DNA of 64,000 nt. Source: Mytilus californianus (Eukaryota; Mollusca; Bivalvia; Mytilida; Mytilidae). The notes under the pieces are model-generated. The model saw nothing but the letters and a program-made list of their open reading frames with translations, was not told the origin of the DNA and did not search any database. The stretch spans positions 67,612,100 through 67,676,099 of the forward strand of contig NW_026262712.1 in the NCBI RefSeq assembly GCF_021869535.1, given 5' to 3'. The position numbers and the translations under genes were made by a program. The first letter of the stretch is position 1, and every line of letters starts with the position of its first letter. This document shows, one piece after another, positions 22,561 through 35,073 of this stretch.

Positions 22561-22829
22561 TCTCTTCAGTACTAACAAAATCATATTGATATACATCGCC
22601 GAATCGATTGTTTGTCAGATGTTTCAGTGTTGTAAGATTTTGTAACACGGCTGTTGTGTATTTGAATACATAATTTTCCCACCTGACAAACAAGCACAAT
22701 ATGCATAAAATATAAATCATTCACAATATATAATACATGTCCAATATCAATAGAAAAAGGAGAAGTAAGTACAAGGGATATACATGTAAACAAACAGTGG
22801 TATACATATATTGACAATTAAAGATACAA

Positions 22830-23215
22830 ATATCTACCAAAGACTAACTGACGTTAAAGTTTTCAACTAGGTCACTCACCGTTCGACCTTCAACAGTGCG
22901 CAAAACCCACATCGCATAGCAATTATAACTTTAAAAAGTTACCGACGTGACAAATATAAAACATTCAAACGAGAAAACTAACGACCTGCCTGGTTTATTC
23001 AAAAATAAAAAAAAAACAAATATGATATGCACAAACAAACAACCACTAAAACAGGCTACTGACTTGGGTCAGGCACATACAGAATGTGGCGGGGTTAACA
23101 TTTTTGCGTGCGTCAAACCCTCCCCTAACATTGGAAAGTGGTGTAACAGCACAACACATGAACAAACTATACACATCAGTTGAAAAAGGCTAGACTAATC
23201 AAATCGACAAAAGCA
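22830..23215 (+). repeat. ~400-bp dispersed repeat (forward, diverged 5' end)
   Basis: Contains GAGAAAACTAACGACCTG, ACTGACTTGGGTCAGGCACA, GAATGTGGCGGGGTTAACAT and TGTAACAGCACAACA in family order. The small open frame here is repeat sequence, not a gene. Confidence 0.8.
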
Positions 23216-24303
23216 CAAACTCACCCACAACAACTAGCAAAAAGACTAAAAACACCAAAGTATCGATCTTGATCACTCAGGCAATATGAGGGTATATTAA
23301 CAAGTATAATTAATGTCTTGAAGGTAAAAATATACGAATAAAAAAGAAAGCAGAACAAACTTGCAATAAGACCTAGTGTAAGAAACGAACGCTGAAAGGC
23401 AACGGGTATCGTAAATACATCTTATTTACATTTACGCGTAGGTTTTTTGAAATAATTTAAAAAGGATTTGCGCCTTTGTGTTGTAAAACTTTCCATAAAC
23501 TCACAATACAGAAGTCAACGAGGTGAACATTTATTGCGGCTTCCCAAAGTGTCCCGCCCCGTTTTTTTTACCTTATTGATCTTATCATATGTATCGGTAT
23601 TGCGTGAATATGTAATAGTCACATTCTGCAAGACATTAAAAGGGACATGCCTTCAACGCAGGACTATATGAAAAATCTTCTCAATCAAAATTAACATTAT
23701 TAATAAAAAAATGTTTATAATAAAAATCAATAAAAGAATTGCAACGTTTTTCAACACATCAATATAGCTGGGTTTGACTGTCTTGTTGTTGAGTCACACA
23801 TCTCATTTGTCTTATACAATTGGGTTGCTTGCGCAAATCAATGTCATAGTGTGATAAACCGGGAATGATTTGCGACTGACAAAAAAATCTATTGTAGCTT
23901 GCGGGTCTTTTGTTACATGTGTACATTCATTCACCATATATATTAATAACCAGAAAATGCATGTTAAAGTAAAAAAAAAAAAGATCCAGCCAGAAGTTAT
24001 GATATCTATTTTTAACTATTACTACTCCACGTTTAAAAATACCAATGCCAGATAATTATCCAGAAATCGACATTATTAGATTGTATTATACATGGACGGA
24101 GCATAAAGATATGTTCGTGTTAGGGTATTTTTTAGTAATGATTTGCGTCAAGTTGAATTTTAAAACTTACCAGGCAGCCTGGATAAAAAAACATACTCAA
24201 AAATAAATAGATCTAAAAACAACTTTACACGCCATTTTTCGAAATCGATCTTCTTAATTAAATAGTCTTATATTTAGAAAACTGCATAATATTATAGAAT
24301 TGG
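23216..24303. other. intergenic, nothing recognised
   Basis: AT-rich, no exon with credible splice sites and protein similarity that I can name. Confidence 0.35.
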
Positions 24304-24660
24304 TTTATTTTACACCAATTTATGATTTCGGAAATGAATAATTTTATGACAAAAGTTAAATATCGCTTACATCATCATTATTTTGTGAAATATATCCTTT
24401 GTCATGGTTAATAATGTTACTACACCCCGCCAAAAAGCGTACTAACAAGCGGACGCAAACCTAAGAAATCTGGCCTTATCGACCATTCCATTACGAACAA
24501 CCACAACTGGTTCAATCTTTGTATTACAGCTATAGTTGGTAAGCTCTTCTCGTGCTAACCTGACATCAGGTAATAAACACTTCAACGATATTTTTAAACG
24601 TATTGTAGAAAATAACTTCATCACTTTACTTAAAGCTGATCGAGTATAATTATTATATGT
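24304..24660 (-). CDS. uncertain 3'-terminal exon or gene fragment
   Basis: On the minus strand an open frame of about 75 codons ends at 24442. Its last 45 residues look protein-like in composition (KCLLPDVRLAREELTNYS, then IEPVVVVRNGMVDKARFLRF). AATAAA on this strand at 24309-24304 lies about 130 bases after the stop. A weak acceptor CGATCAG occurs near 24640. I do not recognise the family. It may be a terminal exon, a decayed transposon fragment, or chance. Confidence 0.2.
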
Positions 24661-25404
24661 GTTTAACATGTAAAGTAGATTACATTGACATAGATGTCGT
24701 TAATAGATTAATATAATCAACATGTCCGCGAAACACCAAATAGTAATTATTGTTAGGAGCTTAGATGTGCATGACAAGAACAAAATAAAAGTTTCGTGGA
24801 GCTCAAAATATCCTTAACATTACAGTTAAAATTGGAGGTGAAAATAAAGCATGTTTCTCCTTAACCATGCAGTTCTCGAACTTATTTAAATACGTTTGTT
24901 CTGAATTTTACGAAGTATTAAATTAATAGACATTTATAGGAACAAGAAAATTATCCAACTTCCAGTGCCCATTTTCTTTTCAACATAAACTATTTGAGGA
25001 CTAATGATGATAAACTAGTAGATCTTTATGGTTATCGTGTTAAGATTCAGGAATAAGAGAGTTTTATTTCCAAAGACCAAAAAAACAACAATTTATTCCA
25101 AACATCGCAGCACTTCAAGACAGTGAGTATCCGCTCGGACCTGCCAAACTTAACCATTCAAAAAGATTAAATTAAAAGTTTCCAAAATGGAAAGTGATTT
25201 CATTTAGCAATCCAAGATTCAGTCTTTCATGCTTATTTCGCATTTCGGCAGAACTGAATTAGTAAATGAATGATAAAACAAGAAAGCTTATAAGTTTCTC
25301 CCTACAATGGATGTTTTATGTGGCTATATTTGTATTAGAATATAAATACATGTATCTGTATTAGTTTCTACACTGAACAAAAATCTGCTATTATTTTTTT
25401 CATT

Positions 25405-25805
25405 ACGGCCTGGGCATCCTCGTCTTTTTGGACTTTGGTGGATAGTTGTCTCATTGGCAAGCATACCTCATCTCCTTACTTTAAACATACACGAATTCCA
25501 TGAAAACCAAAATAGTGAGCTATATTCTAGTTGATAGAATGTACAGTATGGTTGAGTAATCTATCAAACAGATTTATTATTATACGCATCCATAGGTGTA
25601 CATGTACAAAATTTTTTTAAAAAAAACCAACAAAATAGGCAATAATTATACATGCGTGCCATAACCATTATAGCAGTGAATGGGTTTTGATCATTGTTGA
25701 AGGTCGTGCGGTGACCTATAGTTGCTAGTTTCTATATATACGTCATTTGGTCTCTGATGGAAATTTATCTCATTGTCAATCATACAATATATTCTTATTT
25801 TTATA
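25405..25805 (-). repeat. two fragments of the ~400-bp dispersed repeat (reverse)
   Basis: GGTGGATAGTTGTCTCATTG at 25435-25460 and GTTGAAGGTCGTGCGGTGACC at 25695-25720, each followed by the CAATCATA end. Unrelated AT-rich sequence of about 200 bases separates them. Confidence 0.65.
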
Positions 25806-26228
25806 ACGCTATGCGTGTTACAGTTGGGGAAATGAGACAAATTGAAACGTGAGACAACATTACTACACCTGTACACCTCCCATTTTTGGAGATCATACGT
25901 AATGTGGTTAGAAAACCATTGTTAACTTAAAGTTGTTGTGAATAAGTTACATAATTCATATTGTTTGATTGTGAGGCAGCTTACTTTTCCATTTTCTGTG
26001 GGATAACACATTCGATTGATTTGATTTTATTTCTAATTATTTTCATTTATATTTTTGAACAAAAATATGATGAATCTCCATGAGTAGCTTACACAATCTA
26101 AGTACGCATACCTCATAAGATAAGTGGACGGGTATTATAACAAACTATGATTTTAATAGAGAAATATTTTAAAGATTGTTTAATATCTTATCTTATGTAT
26201 GTTTATGCGTACGAGTTTCAAATTCTTA

Positions 26229-26592
26229 GAAACCGCTTCGGTGGTCTCGTGGTAGCGTGCTCGCACCGGAAAGCGGGAGGTCAGGATTCGAACGCCCTAC
26301 CGGGTCAAACCAAACGGGGAGTAAGAGCAAAGCTTGGTCGGCTCAGAGTCAGGATAATGTTTCTGGGTAAGGTAACATGTCTTGCTGTTAAATATCCGAC
26401 GTGTCAGTCTATAACAAAGCAGGGCTAAAAGAGAAGCGAAAGATACCAAAGGGACTTTCAAACTCATAAGTCGGGAAAAAAACTGACAACGATATGGCTG
26501 AAACAAAGCAGGGTTAACATTCATATTACATTAACGTGTTCCCATCCTGAATATGCATTCAGTTTGCCACTGGACGTCAAGCAGCCATCAGC
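26229..26592 (+). mobile_element. tRNA-derived SINE, copy 1 (interrupted)
   Basis: The 5' part resembles a degenerate tRNA: box A-like TGGTCTCGTGGTAGCGTG, then box B-like GGATTCGAACGCC (26284-26296). The body shares GGTCGGCTCAGAGTCAG, CGTGTCAGTCTA and AAGCAGCCATCAGC with the copy at 46114. A 77-bp foreign repeat is inserted at 26425-26501. There is no tRNA function: the cloverleaf is damaged. Confidence 0.8.
26425..26501 (+). mobile_element. repeat fragment inserted in SINE copy 1
   Basis: The insert (GAAGCGAAAGATACCAAAGG, then GACTTTCAAACTC) is flanked by an exact 12-bp direct repeat AACAAAGCAGGG (26413-26424 and 26502-26513), a target-site duplication. A longer copy of the same family lies at 42885-43045. 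Confidence 0.85.
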
Positions 26593-27160
26593 CTATCTAT
26601 GTTTATTTTCAGAATAAGTAATTATCTATATATTGAACATGTTCGTTTCCTACCATGACTTACAGATTTGCTGATGACTAAGAAGCTATTGAACCAAGAG
26701 TTTCTGGTGGTAAAATTAAAGTCATTCCTTAGAAAAAGTTTTTTAATGTCCCCTTGTTATCTTCCGCCCCTTTTTGACTTACACCATCATGGTTTGGTTG
26801 ATCGTTATGGAGTATCTTTGTCATAAATGACCACGGATATGTACCAATTTATGTAGCCAAAATTTGGTACTCTTTTCCTCGATAATGACATCACCGATAT
26901 CATCGATTGTGTAGTTACCAAGAGCATCACAACGGGTGCTACATTTGGAGCAGGGTCTGCTTAATCTTCAGGAGCATCATTAGTAGTGTGTTGTAGACTT
27001 TTGTTTATCTTTTCGTCGATCGTCTTTTTTGTCATAGTTTTGTCGGTTTATCTCTCTTCGACATATGAAAAGCTTAGCGAAATGCCGCATAAAAACAGAG
27101 TCTTCAAAAAATATTTTTTCGTCGTGAAGGGACGTCCAGTGCAAACAATATTGGCACGCT
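26593..27160. other. intergenic, nothing recognised
   Basis: No coding or repeat similarity recognised. The open frame 26986-27189 lacks any domain and runs into the next element. Confidence 0.35.
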
Positions 27161-27780
27161 TTAAGGTAGATGGGGTGTCTAAATTATAATCCATAGAATT
27201 TTTTGATAATTTGCCAAAATGTAGTTTATATCAAGCTTTTTGAAAAAAAATGATAAAAAGAATGGGTCACGGGGCTTATTTTCACGCTACAGGTTGTTCA
27301 AAATTAACAGATTTTGTATAGATTATGCATGGAAAACCCGATTTTCTGCCATAAAACGAAAACTACACCATAGAATTTTGAGATAAAATATGAGAAGATA
27401 GCTTTAATATTATGCTTTCAGATAAGAAAAAGAAAAAACGGGATCACCGGACTCGTTTTCTTGCTACATAATAAAATAGGTAAATTCCTAACACATTCTG
27501 TTGTAAAAGTACCTTTATCTGAATTATCTGCCCTTACATTTGAGTTGCCTCCCCTTATGTGGCAAAGTTGGACAAAATTGAATCAAACAAAAGTTTTCTG
27601 TTTTTTGTAAAATACAACCATAAATATGATAAAACATGTCATTTTCTATATTGAAATGAAAATTCTTACACATGAATTACCCACTACTCTAAAAATTTGC
27701 ACATTCTATTAAAGATCTAGACCGATTGTTTTCAGGTATTACAAAATCCAAGATGGAGGAAGACACCCTATCTACCTTAA
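27161..27780. mobile_element. MITE with 16-bp inverted termini and TTAA target duplication
   Basis: GGTAGATGGGGTGTCT (27165-27180) and AGACACCCTATCTACC (27761-27776) are inverted with one mismatch, and TTAA flanks both sides. The 612-bp interior has no transposase. TTAA duplication is typical of piggyBac-type elements, so it may be mobilised by one, but the termini do not prove it. Confidence 0.8.
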
Positions 27781-29629
27781 GCTGCTGCACATTAAAAAAT
27801 CACAGAAGCAACCATAAATTACTCCCATATAACCAACTTAAAACATAAATATATATATATACTTAGTATATATATTTCTTTTTCATATGATAATCTTCTT
27901 TATTTGTTTTCCACTTAATACATAAATAAGTAAAGAGGCAAATGAAATGTAAATAATCTTTCAAAGTGGTTAACAAATAAACGAGAAATTATACTGAAAA
28001 ATAATAATTGTAAACATCAATTGATTCTGACAATATTGTCTTTGAGCGAATAATTTGTAAAAGATGTCTTACCTATAATACAGATTATTGTTTTTACGAA
28101 AATAATCATAAATTGTCTTAAATAATCAGTACACGTCTGTATGGATATATAAATGTAATTAATGTACAAGTGATTTTCCAATGCATGTCCCCTGAGCAAC
28201 TCACTAATTATTTTTACAAACACGTACATAATAAGTCCCTTAAAGCATTGACTAGTTTTACACAATCAACGTTTTCTATGTAAAAAATCCTTTTATGTTA
28301 TATCATGTAAGTAATTTCCAGCTAAATAGAAGACATATTATACTGAAATGCATGTGACCGCTATCAATAGATAGTATGTGAGCCATCTGCACAGATTTAT
28401 ATAAGTGGGAGCATAGTTTAGATGGGACGTTTTGAAATTTAACGTAAAATGATCATATAAGCGCATTTGTTCAAGTTTTCCAGTCTTGTCTGTGTCTGCT
28501 TTTAAAAAGAGCAAAATGATATAAACTTACCTGCTTGAATAGAAAAAAAATTCTTCCCAATCAAAATGTGAGTTTCTTTTCTCTGTTACTATATCTGTAA
28601 AATTAGTTCCACTGTATATAATGTTTTATTTCCTCTCAAATGAACTTTTTTTGCTCTTCTTTCTCGTGTTTTTTTTATAACATTATTGTCCAATATAAGC
28701 CTTGAACGATATACAGAAAAGTTGTAGCTATCTAAATATGTAATTAAAAAAACGAATTCTAATAAACAGACAATATTTTAATTTGTGGTAATACTATTTA
28801 AATATGCACAATGCGTATTATTCCATCTATATTGGGTCTTATCCACACCTTGAATTGACAATAAATAAAACGAAACTTCAATAAACTAATTTTTCATGAA
28901 ATGCCATCCCACAATTCTTCAGTCGCATCGTCGAATCAAATACAGAGAATTATGCAAGTCTGATTGTACCCCACGAATTAATTTACAATTTATTTATTCA
29001 AATCTGTTCGAATTTGATATGTCTCACTTGAGAATTTTTCGCTTTTAAAAAGAAAACATGTGACGTTGTTAAATCTGATATATAACCGTTTGATTCAAAT
29101 CCCATCATTACTCATTTTCTTATATTGATTCACAACTTATTTATTTGTATACAAATAGTTCAAATGTTGCTCGTAAAAAAGGAATAATACCAAATTTTAC
29201 ACAATGTACTTTCGCTTTTCTTTTTATAATTTCTTGACATTTGAACATGTATTTACAACAAACCGTTTAACTATAAACTAGAATATAACGACCATGCTTT
29301 TTGTGTTTTATAGCTTGTACGACATATAGTTTTATCCTAACTTTAACGGTAACATTATGAAAAAGCTGTTCAAACGAGCGTATAAAGGATTTGTTTATAA
29401 CAAAATTTGTCACTCGATAAAACTGGGCTGATGTTTATTTTTCACTATAAAAAAATAGTGGGACTGACCTGTAATAGGTAGAATAAAAATATTTAGTCAA
29501 TTTAGAATTATACTACCAATCTAGATATCTGTCATATCTAAATATTGAAAAATCAAATGCTGAACTTTTTAGTTAAGGCTTCATACATGTAACCATATAT
29601 ACACATATGATGAAACCACTTTCTAAAAT
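27781..29629. other. intergenic AT-rich sequence, nothing recognised
   Basis: Contains a short (TA)n near 27850 and no gene-like frame or known repeat. Confidence 0.4.
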
Positions 29630-29860
29630 ACATGTGAGGTGGGCGACACGGGGTGATCATTTCCCAAAATCTCGCTTTTTTGTAATTGTTTCACACTTCC
29701 CTATTTCCCCCTTCTTTTTCCTAAATCCCACCTTTTTACCCACCTATATCCCCCTTTTTACCCAAAGTATCCGACATCCGCACTTCTTTCTTACATCCTA
29801 TATCCCAAATCCCAAAAAACGTGTCATCCCCCTCACTGTGTATAATTTTAATCAAATATA
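29630..29860 (+). repeat. C/T-rich degraded repeat
   Basis: Successive imperfect ATTTCCC, TATCCC and CCCCCTTTTT words (for example near 29700-29770). The open frame across it is an effect of the base composition. Confidence 0.4.
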
Positions 29861-31589
29861 ATTTTGCATTACTCTCTCTTATGTTGAGATGCAAATAGAC
29901 CAAACAATGGCGGTTTTGAAATAAAAGGCAAAGTCTGTTGTAAAATCTTAATTTGCAGTTTTCAAAAATTGTCCTGTGTGATTCATTTTTTTTGTCATTC
30001 CAAAAATAGCAGTTTGATTTTTGATGAAACGAAAGAATGAAAAAATTCTTTTTGAGAAAACTGAAAAGGCTAATTTTGGTCTGTTTTGTAGGGTTCATAT
30101 ATCAACTCAATTTTTAAAGAATAGAGATTTTTTGCGTGAACCCCCTGAGGGGTTCACATTTATATATTGGCGAGTTTTGGAAGTGTCCATGGGCCACTCG
30201 ATATCCTCGGAATCACGATTCTCGGAATGTTTCGAAAATTTTCCATTATTTATACAGGTAGTTATTTATGTCTTTGATACGGTCCCTCTATGGATATGCT
30301 ACCACGTGACATCGTATATTTCAACAATCCGGCAAAGTTCATTTGTAGATTTGAAAGTAAAACAATAAAGACTAGGTTGCATTCTAAAATTCAATATATG
30401 TTAGAACCTATTTGCCTTTTGACAAAACATATATGTTTTAATAATGTGAATGTTTATTGAATATCTGAAGTATAATGATAACGCAATTATATAATGCATG
30501 CTTTGAGACGGTCCCTCTACGCGTTATGTGTGAAGTATTAAATAAACCTGGGAATAGTTTATCGATATACAATGACCCAGAATAAATTGATTATTTCTGA
30601 ACGTTTATCATTTGATATTTAGTATTTCAATCATAGCATGAGAAAATGTCGGAAAGCATGAAGAAAATTAAGAAAACGATATTTCTGTTAAAAATATTTA
30701 TCTAAGGTTGGAAAAACAGTGGTCGGTAAGCAGAAAGATAATCAAACAAAAGGATTTTTCTATAAAAAAAAAGATCTAATTTCATTAATAGATACTACCA
30801 GACTAAGAGAATATTCATTGTTAAGGTAAAACTGCGACTGAATTTATCCCTTATAATTATAGAATAAAATTAATATTGTAATGTATACGTGCATTACGTC
30901 TCACAGGTTTGATAAGTCATTACATTTATGAAAATTATATATAACTTGTGAGCACCAATGAGCAGGGGTGCGTACCCAAAGCCTTAGCTAAATATCTAAA
31001 TTTTAAACGGTCGTGAATGAAAAAAAATACTCGCGTGGTTTCAATTCACAAGGATTTTAAATCCTTGCATCTCATACATACAAAAACGTTATTAATATTT
31101 TACAATAAACATAACAAAATTAATTACTATCATAATGTAAATTATTTTATACTGTTTAGTATGGATTTATAAGTCTCTGCTTATATTTTGTATAGCAATT
31201 TATTATACCTCAGCTATCATTTCCTATATAAAATAAGTACACAATATTTTGACTATTTTTTTCAAATTGCAAGCGTTGAACTATTTGACCGGCCGATCAA
31301 TAGTTTCCAACTATTGGACCTCGATGAAACTATTTGACCGCAAGCGTCATTGTATTTCGCGGAATTTCAAATGCAGCTACGGGATTTGAGGATTTTGAAA
31401 ATACCGCGGAAGTAACGACGTCGCGTTTTACCTATTGTATTCAGGGTTGATGTCAGTGGAAGACGTAGCCTTAGCATTTCAGAATATTTATGAAGTAAAC
31501 GTTATGGTTGGGTTTCTGCCTTTTATATATCGATAGTTTATTTATCACCGCCATTTATTGTCTGTTGTCTTTTTCGATATAATAAAACA
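29861..31589. other. intergenic; small palindrome at 30141-30160
   Basis: GTGAACCCCCTGAGGGGTTCAC forms a short hairpin. TTTGATACGGTCCCTCTA at 30277 recurs as TTTGAGACGGTCCCTCTA at 30501. CTATTTGACCG occurs twice near 31280-31340. No gene recognised. Confidence 0.4.
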
Positions 31590-31730
31590 CTTACTGACTG
31601 GATATTCGTGGAATAGTAAGTTTATTGTCCCCTCGGATACAACTATTGCCCTCGGCTACGCCTCCGGACAATACTGAGTTGCACCTTGGGGACAATAAAC
31701 TTACTATTCCACTCATACCCAGTCAATAAG
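31590..31730. repeat. hairpin element with CG-rich loop
   Basis: GTGGAATAGTAAGTTTATTG and GTCCCC are mirrored by GGGGACAATAAACTTACTAT, with outer arms ACTGACTGG/CCAGTCAATA. The loop contains CCTCGGCTACGCCTCCG. Same build as 6385-6543 and 13230-13421. Confidence 0.85.
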
Positions 31731-32723
31731 TATACAATATTCATATAGTGGAATGCTAGAATTTAAAAAGAGATTCATTTGATAAATGAAATGTCCATCC
31801 GTAAATACTTAACATTTGTGTTTATTGATATTATATTCAAGCTATTTTGGGGGAAAAGTTCACTAACAGGAATGTATGTTTATTATAAAATTTCAATTCT
31901 TTTTTTTTCTTTTATTATTTCAACTTCATAACATCTAAACATTTGTACTATATATATTACGGTTTTGAAAATTGTATTCATTGTGTTGACCACCTATCCT
32001 ACACGTCTTGATTCATTCACATTATACATCACCCTTTTCGCACGCACACTATCGGTTTGCGTTCACAACAATTCCGGATAAAATGTCAATGAATCCGGAG
32101 TAAAAACACTTGAGGTAGGTAGTTTGACATCCGAGTTCAATTATTAGATTACTATATGTGATGACGCAAATGCGTCTTCTTATCCAGAGTATCAGTGCGT
32201 ATGCTTTCTATTTATTTCTTGCGCAAAAATACCACGTTCATGCATAAATATCAATTTCACTCGCGAATGCGATTTTTCGCTTTTCTTATCAAAATTCAGT
32301 ACGAGCTTGATATTTGACTTTCAAGCACGGTCATCATTGCTAACGGTATTCTGACCTCTAGCTGTTTCTGTTTTGTTTTCTTTTTTGAGTCACTGTACTT
32401 TTATAAACTTTGACATTTTCAAAATGCCAAATATTTTATACCCAAAGAATAGATTACTTAACTTCGTAATTTATTTGGCCTTTTTAACTATTTTCATTCG
32501 AGCGTCACTGATGATTCTTTGTAGACTTAACTCACGTCTGGTGTACAACATGTGAATCCTGGTATCTTTTTATAACTACATGTCTTTTTATATAAATTGG
32601 TTCTTTATGTTCAGGTATTCATAAAACTTCTGAAAATAAGATATTGTTCAAAACCAAGTTTCCCTGTAGAATATTTGGATTGATTTAAGTAATTTCAGGA
32701 ATTCCTTAAAATTCGAGATGTTT

Positions 32724-32807
32724 TATGAGACCAGTCTGATTAAAATCAAACCTCTCAGCGCTAGATGTAGATAGAAAAATAGTTTTAATCAGACTGTTAT
32801 GAGACCA
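32724..32807. repeat. short hairpin flanked by a 10-bp direct repeat
   Basis: GTCTGATTAAAA and TTTTAATCAGAC form the arms. TATGAGACCA occurs exactly at 32724-32733 and 32798-32807, consistent with a tiny MITE and its target duplication. Confidence 0.6.
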
Positions 32808-34107
32808 AAATAAGTCTCTATATAAGAGGTCCAAATGAAGCTGGTGTGTTACTCTCAAGAAAAATATACGAAACCTTCTTATAAGTTGCATGCCACAGGG
32901 TTTCACTTCACATGGACAATGGACTTTAAATTTATCTATACAACATGTACCATGAGTACAGACAACTTTAATAACGAGTTGAGAATATGAAGGCATTCAT
33001 GCAGGAAACAAAATATAAAGATATGATAGATAAAATAAATGGATCCAGATTATAAAGCAAACGGAGTGCTTAAATTTATATTGCGATTGGTGTGTGCAAT
33101 TTGCATTATGCATCCGGTTTGTAGAAACTGGGATTTACAATAGGATTATGAAAAAATGATGTACAATCCCAAGTATAAATGAAATAGTCGAGCTTAAAAT
33201 GTATATTCAAATAGTAGCTGTATAAACACTTTTCTATTCACAACTATCCAACATTGCTTTCAACTGACTTGTGCAAGAATGTACACACTATTACATATTT
33301 TAATAAAGGTAGTTTAACTTCATCATAATCATCTTCTATTCACAGTCAATTATTTCGATTCAAATGCAAACAAAAATTCAGCAACAATCTTTTGGTGACC
33401 AGTCAGCGGTCTTAGGTTCACGTATTGCTTTTCTTTTTTTTAAAGAAAGCAACTTGTTTCAACTCGAAGTACGTATACAGATTTATTGATTTTCATTTGC
33501 ATACGGTCGATTTCTATCCGACGTAGCTCAATTATCATAAAAACATCAAATAATATAGACTCAAAAATATGACAAATTATAGCAACAAAACGTAGTTCTT
33601 ATTATATAATTGTTATAGATATTATCAGGTATTTAATGTGTCCCATTACCTACCCCATTTTACTAGTCTAAACTAGGACACAGAAGGTCAGTACATGTAC
33701 TTGTACCGTATATGCAAATTTAATTTTGGCTAGAATACGTTTTCTTAACAAAACAAACTAAAAACTAAAGAAATGATAAATAAACAATTAAGATATTACA
33801 TGGTTGAAAGACCTACACATGGCATCCAAGCAAATGAAGAAGGCCAATATAAATAGCAAGGGTATATATATATATATATATACATGGCAGTCAGCATGCA
33901 GGGTTTAAGAACATCTGTTGTTCGACCTGTTAGTCAAATCCGATTTGTTAAAATATACTTTTTCACTTTTTTGGTCTTTTGGAAAATATTGTTTGTGCTA
34001 TATTAAGACCCCTCTATCAAGTAATTTGTTTTGCATGCACACGTATAAAAATTGCGGTTTTTATCCAACGCAATCATAGGTTTGAACGTTGTTTTCAATT
34101 GAGACTT

Positions 34108-34162
<55 letters not shown>

Positions 34163-34244
34163 TTGCCTAACAATGAAATTTTAACACACTATTTAGTATG
34201 TAGATATAAGAATGTTTAAAATATTTACAAAATGATGAAAATAA

Positions 34245-34283
34245 ACGCAATATTTCGCTAGACTAACTAGCTTTATCAAGCGT
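34245..34283 (-). ncRNA. degenerate hammerhead-ribozyme-like motif (left arm)
   Basis: The complement reads ACGC-TTGATAA-A-GCTAG-TTAGT-CTAGC-GAAA-TATT-GCGT. Stem I (ACGC/GCGT), stem II (GCTAG/CTAGC) and GAAA fit a type-I hammerhead, but the CUGAUGA core has two changes (UUGAUAA), so self-cleavage is not expected. Confidence 0.4.
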
Positions 34284-34458
34284 GCATCTATCCAGGTGAA
34301 ATCGGATGTAGATGATAAGAAATTTTTGCAGCTCAATGTATATGTTGCACTTGAATTTAGCTGCCTTGAAAATAATACATAATTTGGATAAAGTTCAAGA
34401 TTTTTACAAAATTGGTAGTTGAAGTTAGCAACGTCCATTGGCCATTGAATCATCTATG

Positions 34459-34626
34459 GAGAAAATAAACTTCCTCGACACTACGAGTTACATCAAGAAC
34501 GGAACCATTATAACGACACCACGGCGAGAAGGAGAAGAGAACATTTTTGGATCCACCAACTCCACACTTTAGAACCTGATGGTCTTAACGAAAAAGATGA
34601 GAAAAGATACAGGAAAGATAAAGAAT
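34459..34626 (+). pseudogene. C-terminal tail of a Penelope-type GIY-YIG endonuclease
   Basis: One frame reads HYNDTTARRRREHFWIHQLH, then TLEPDGLNEKDE and a basic end before TAA at 34626. The pattern R-E-x-FWI-x-x-L-x-TL-x-P-x-GLN is the conserved C-terminus of the GIY-YIG domain in animal Penelope-like and related retroelements. The catalytic GIY-YIG part itself is absent. It lies exactly between the two inverted arms. Confidence 0.55.
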
Positions 34627-34826
34627 AATTTAGTACACAGCATCGTCCTTTTTATCCTGTAATATTGGCCAATGGACGTTGCTAACTTCAACTACCAATT
34701 TTGTAAAAATCTTGAACTTTATCCAAATTATGTATTATTTTTAAGGCAGCTAAATTCAAGTGCAACATATACATTGAGCTGCAAAAATTTCTTATCATCT
34801 ACATCCGATTTCACCTGGATAGATGC

Positions 34827-34865
34827 ACGCTTGATAAAGCTAGTTAGTCTAGCGAAATATTGCGT
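34827..34865 (+). ncRNA. degenerate hammerhead-ribozyme-like motif (right arm)
   Basis: Identical to the complement of 34245-34283, including both core substitutions. Its presence at the same place in each arm fits the habit of Penelope-like terminal repeats. Confidence 0.4.
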
Positions 34866-35042
34866 TTATTTTCATCATTTTGTTAATATTTTAAAAATTC
34901 TTATATTTACATACTAAATAGTGTGTTAAAATTACATTGTGAGGCAATCTATAATTTTATTTGTGTAATTGAATTAATCTCTGTACTGATTAATCCACAC
35001 TCCCATAGATTTGTATGTCATGTGCTGCTATTTATAGGCACT

Positions 35043-35073
<31 letters not shown>

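Noticed and set aside
26231-26305. tRNA gene candidate
   Set aside because: Same SINE head, more diverged (box B GGATTCGAACG).
32706-32996. Minus-strand frame with VCTHGTCCIDKFKVHCPC, resembling part of an EGF-like domain or a Cys-rich peptide
   Set aside because: Cys spacing does not complete an EGF domain, there is no signal peptide or convincing splice sites, and the frame runs through a short hairpin element.
34672-34917. 81-codon frame in the right inverted arm, and its twin at 34453-34193
   Set aside because: Both are the same non-coding arm sequence. They look open only because of composition, and they contain the fossil hammerhead.
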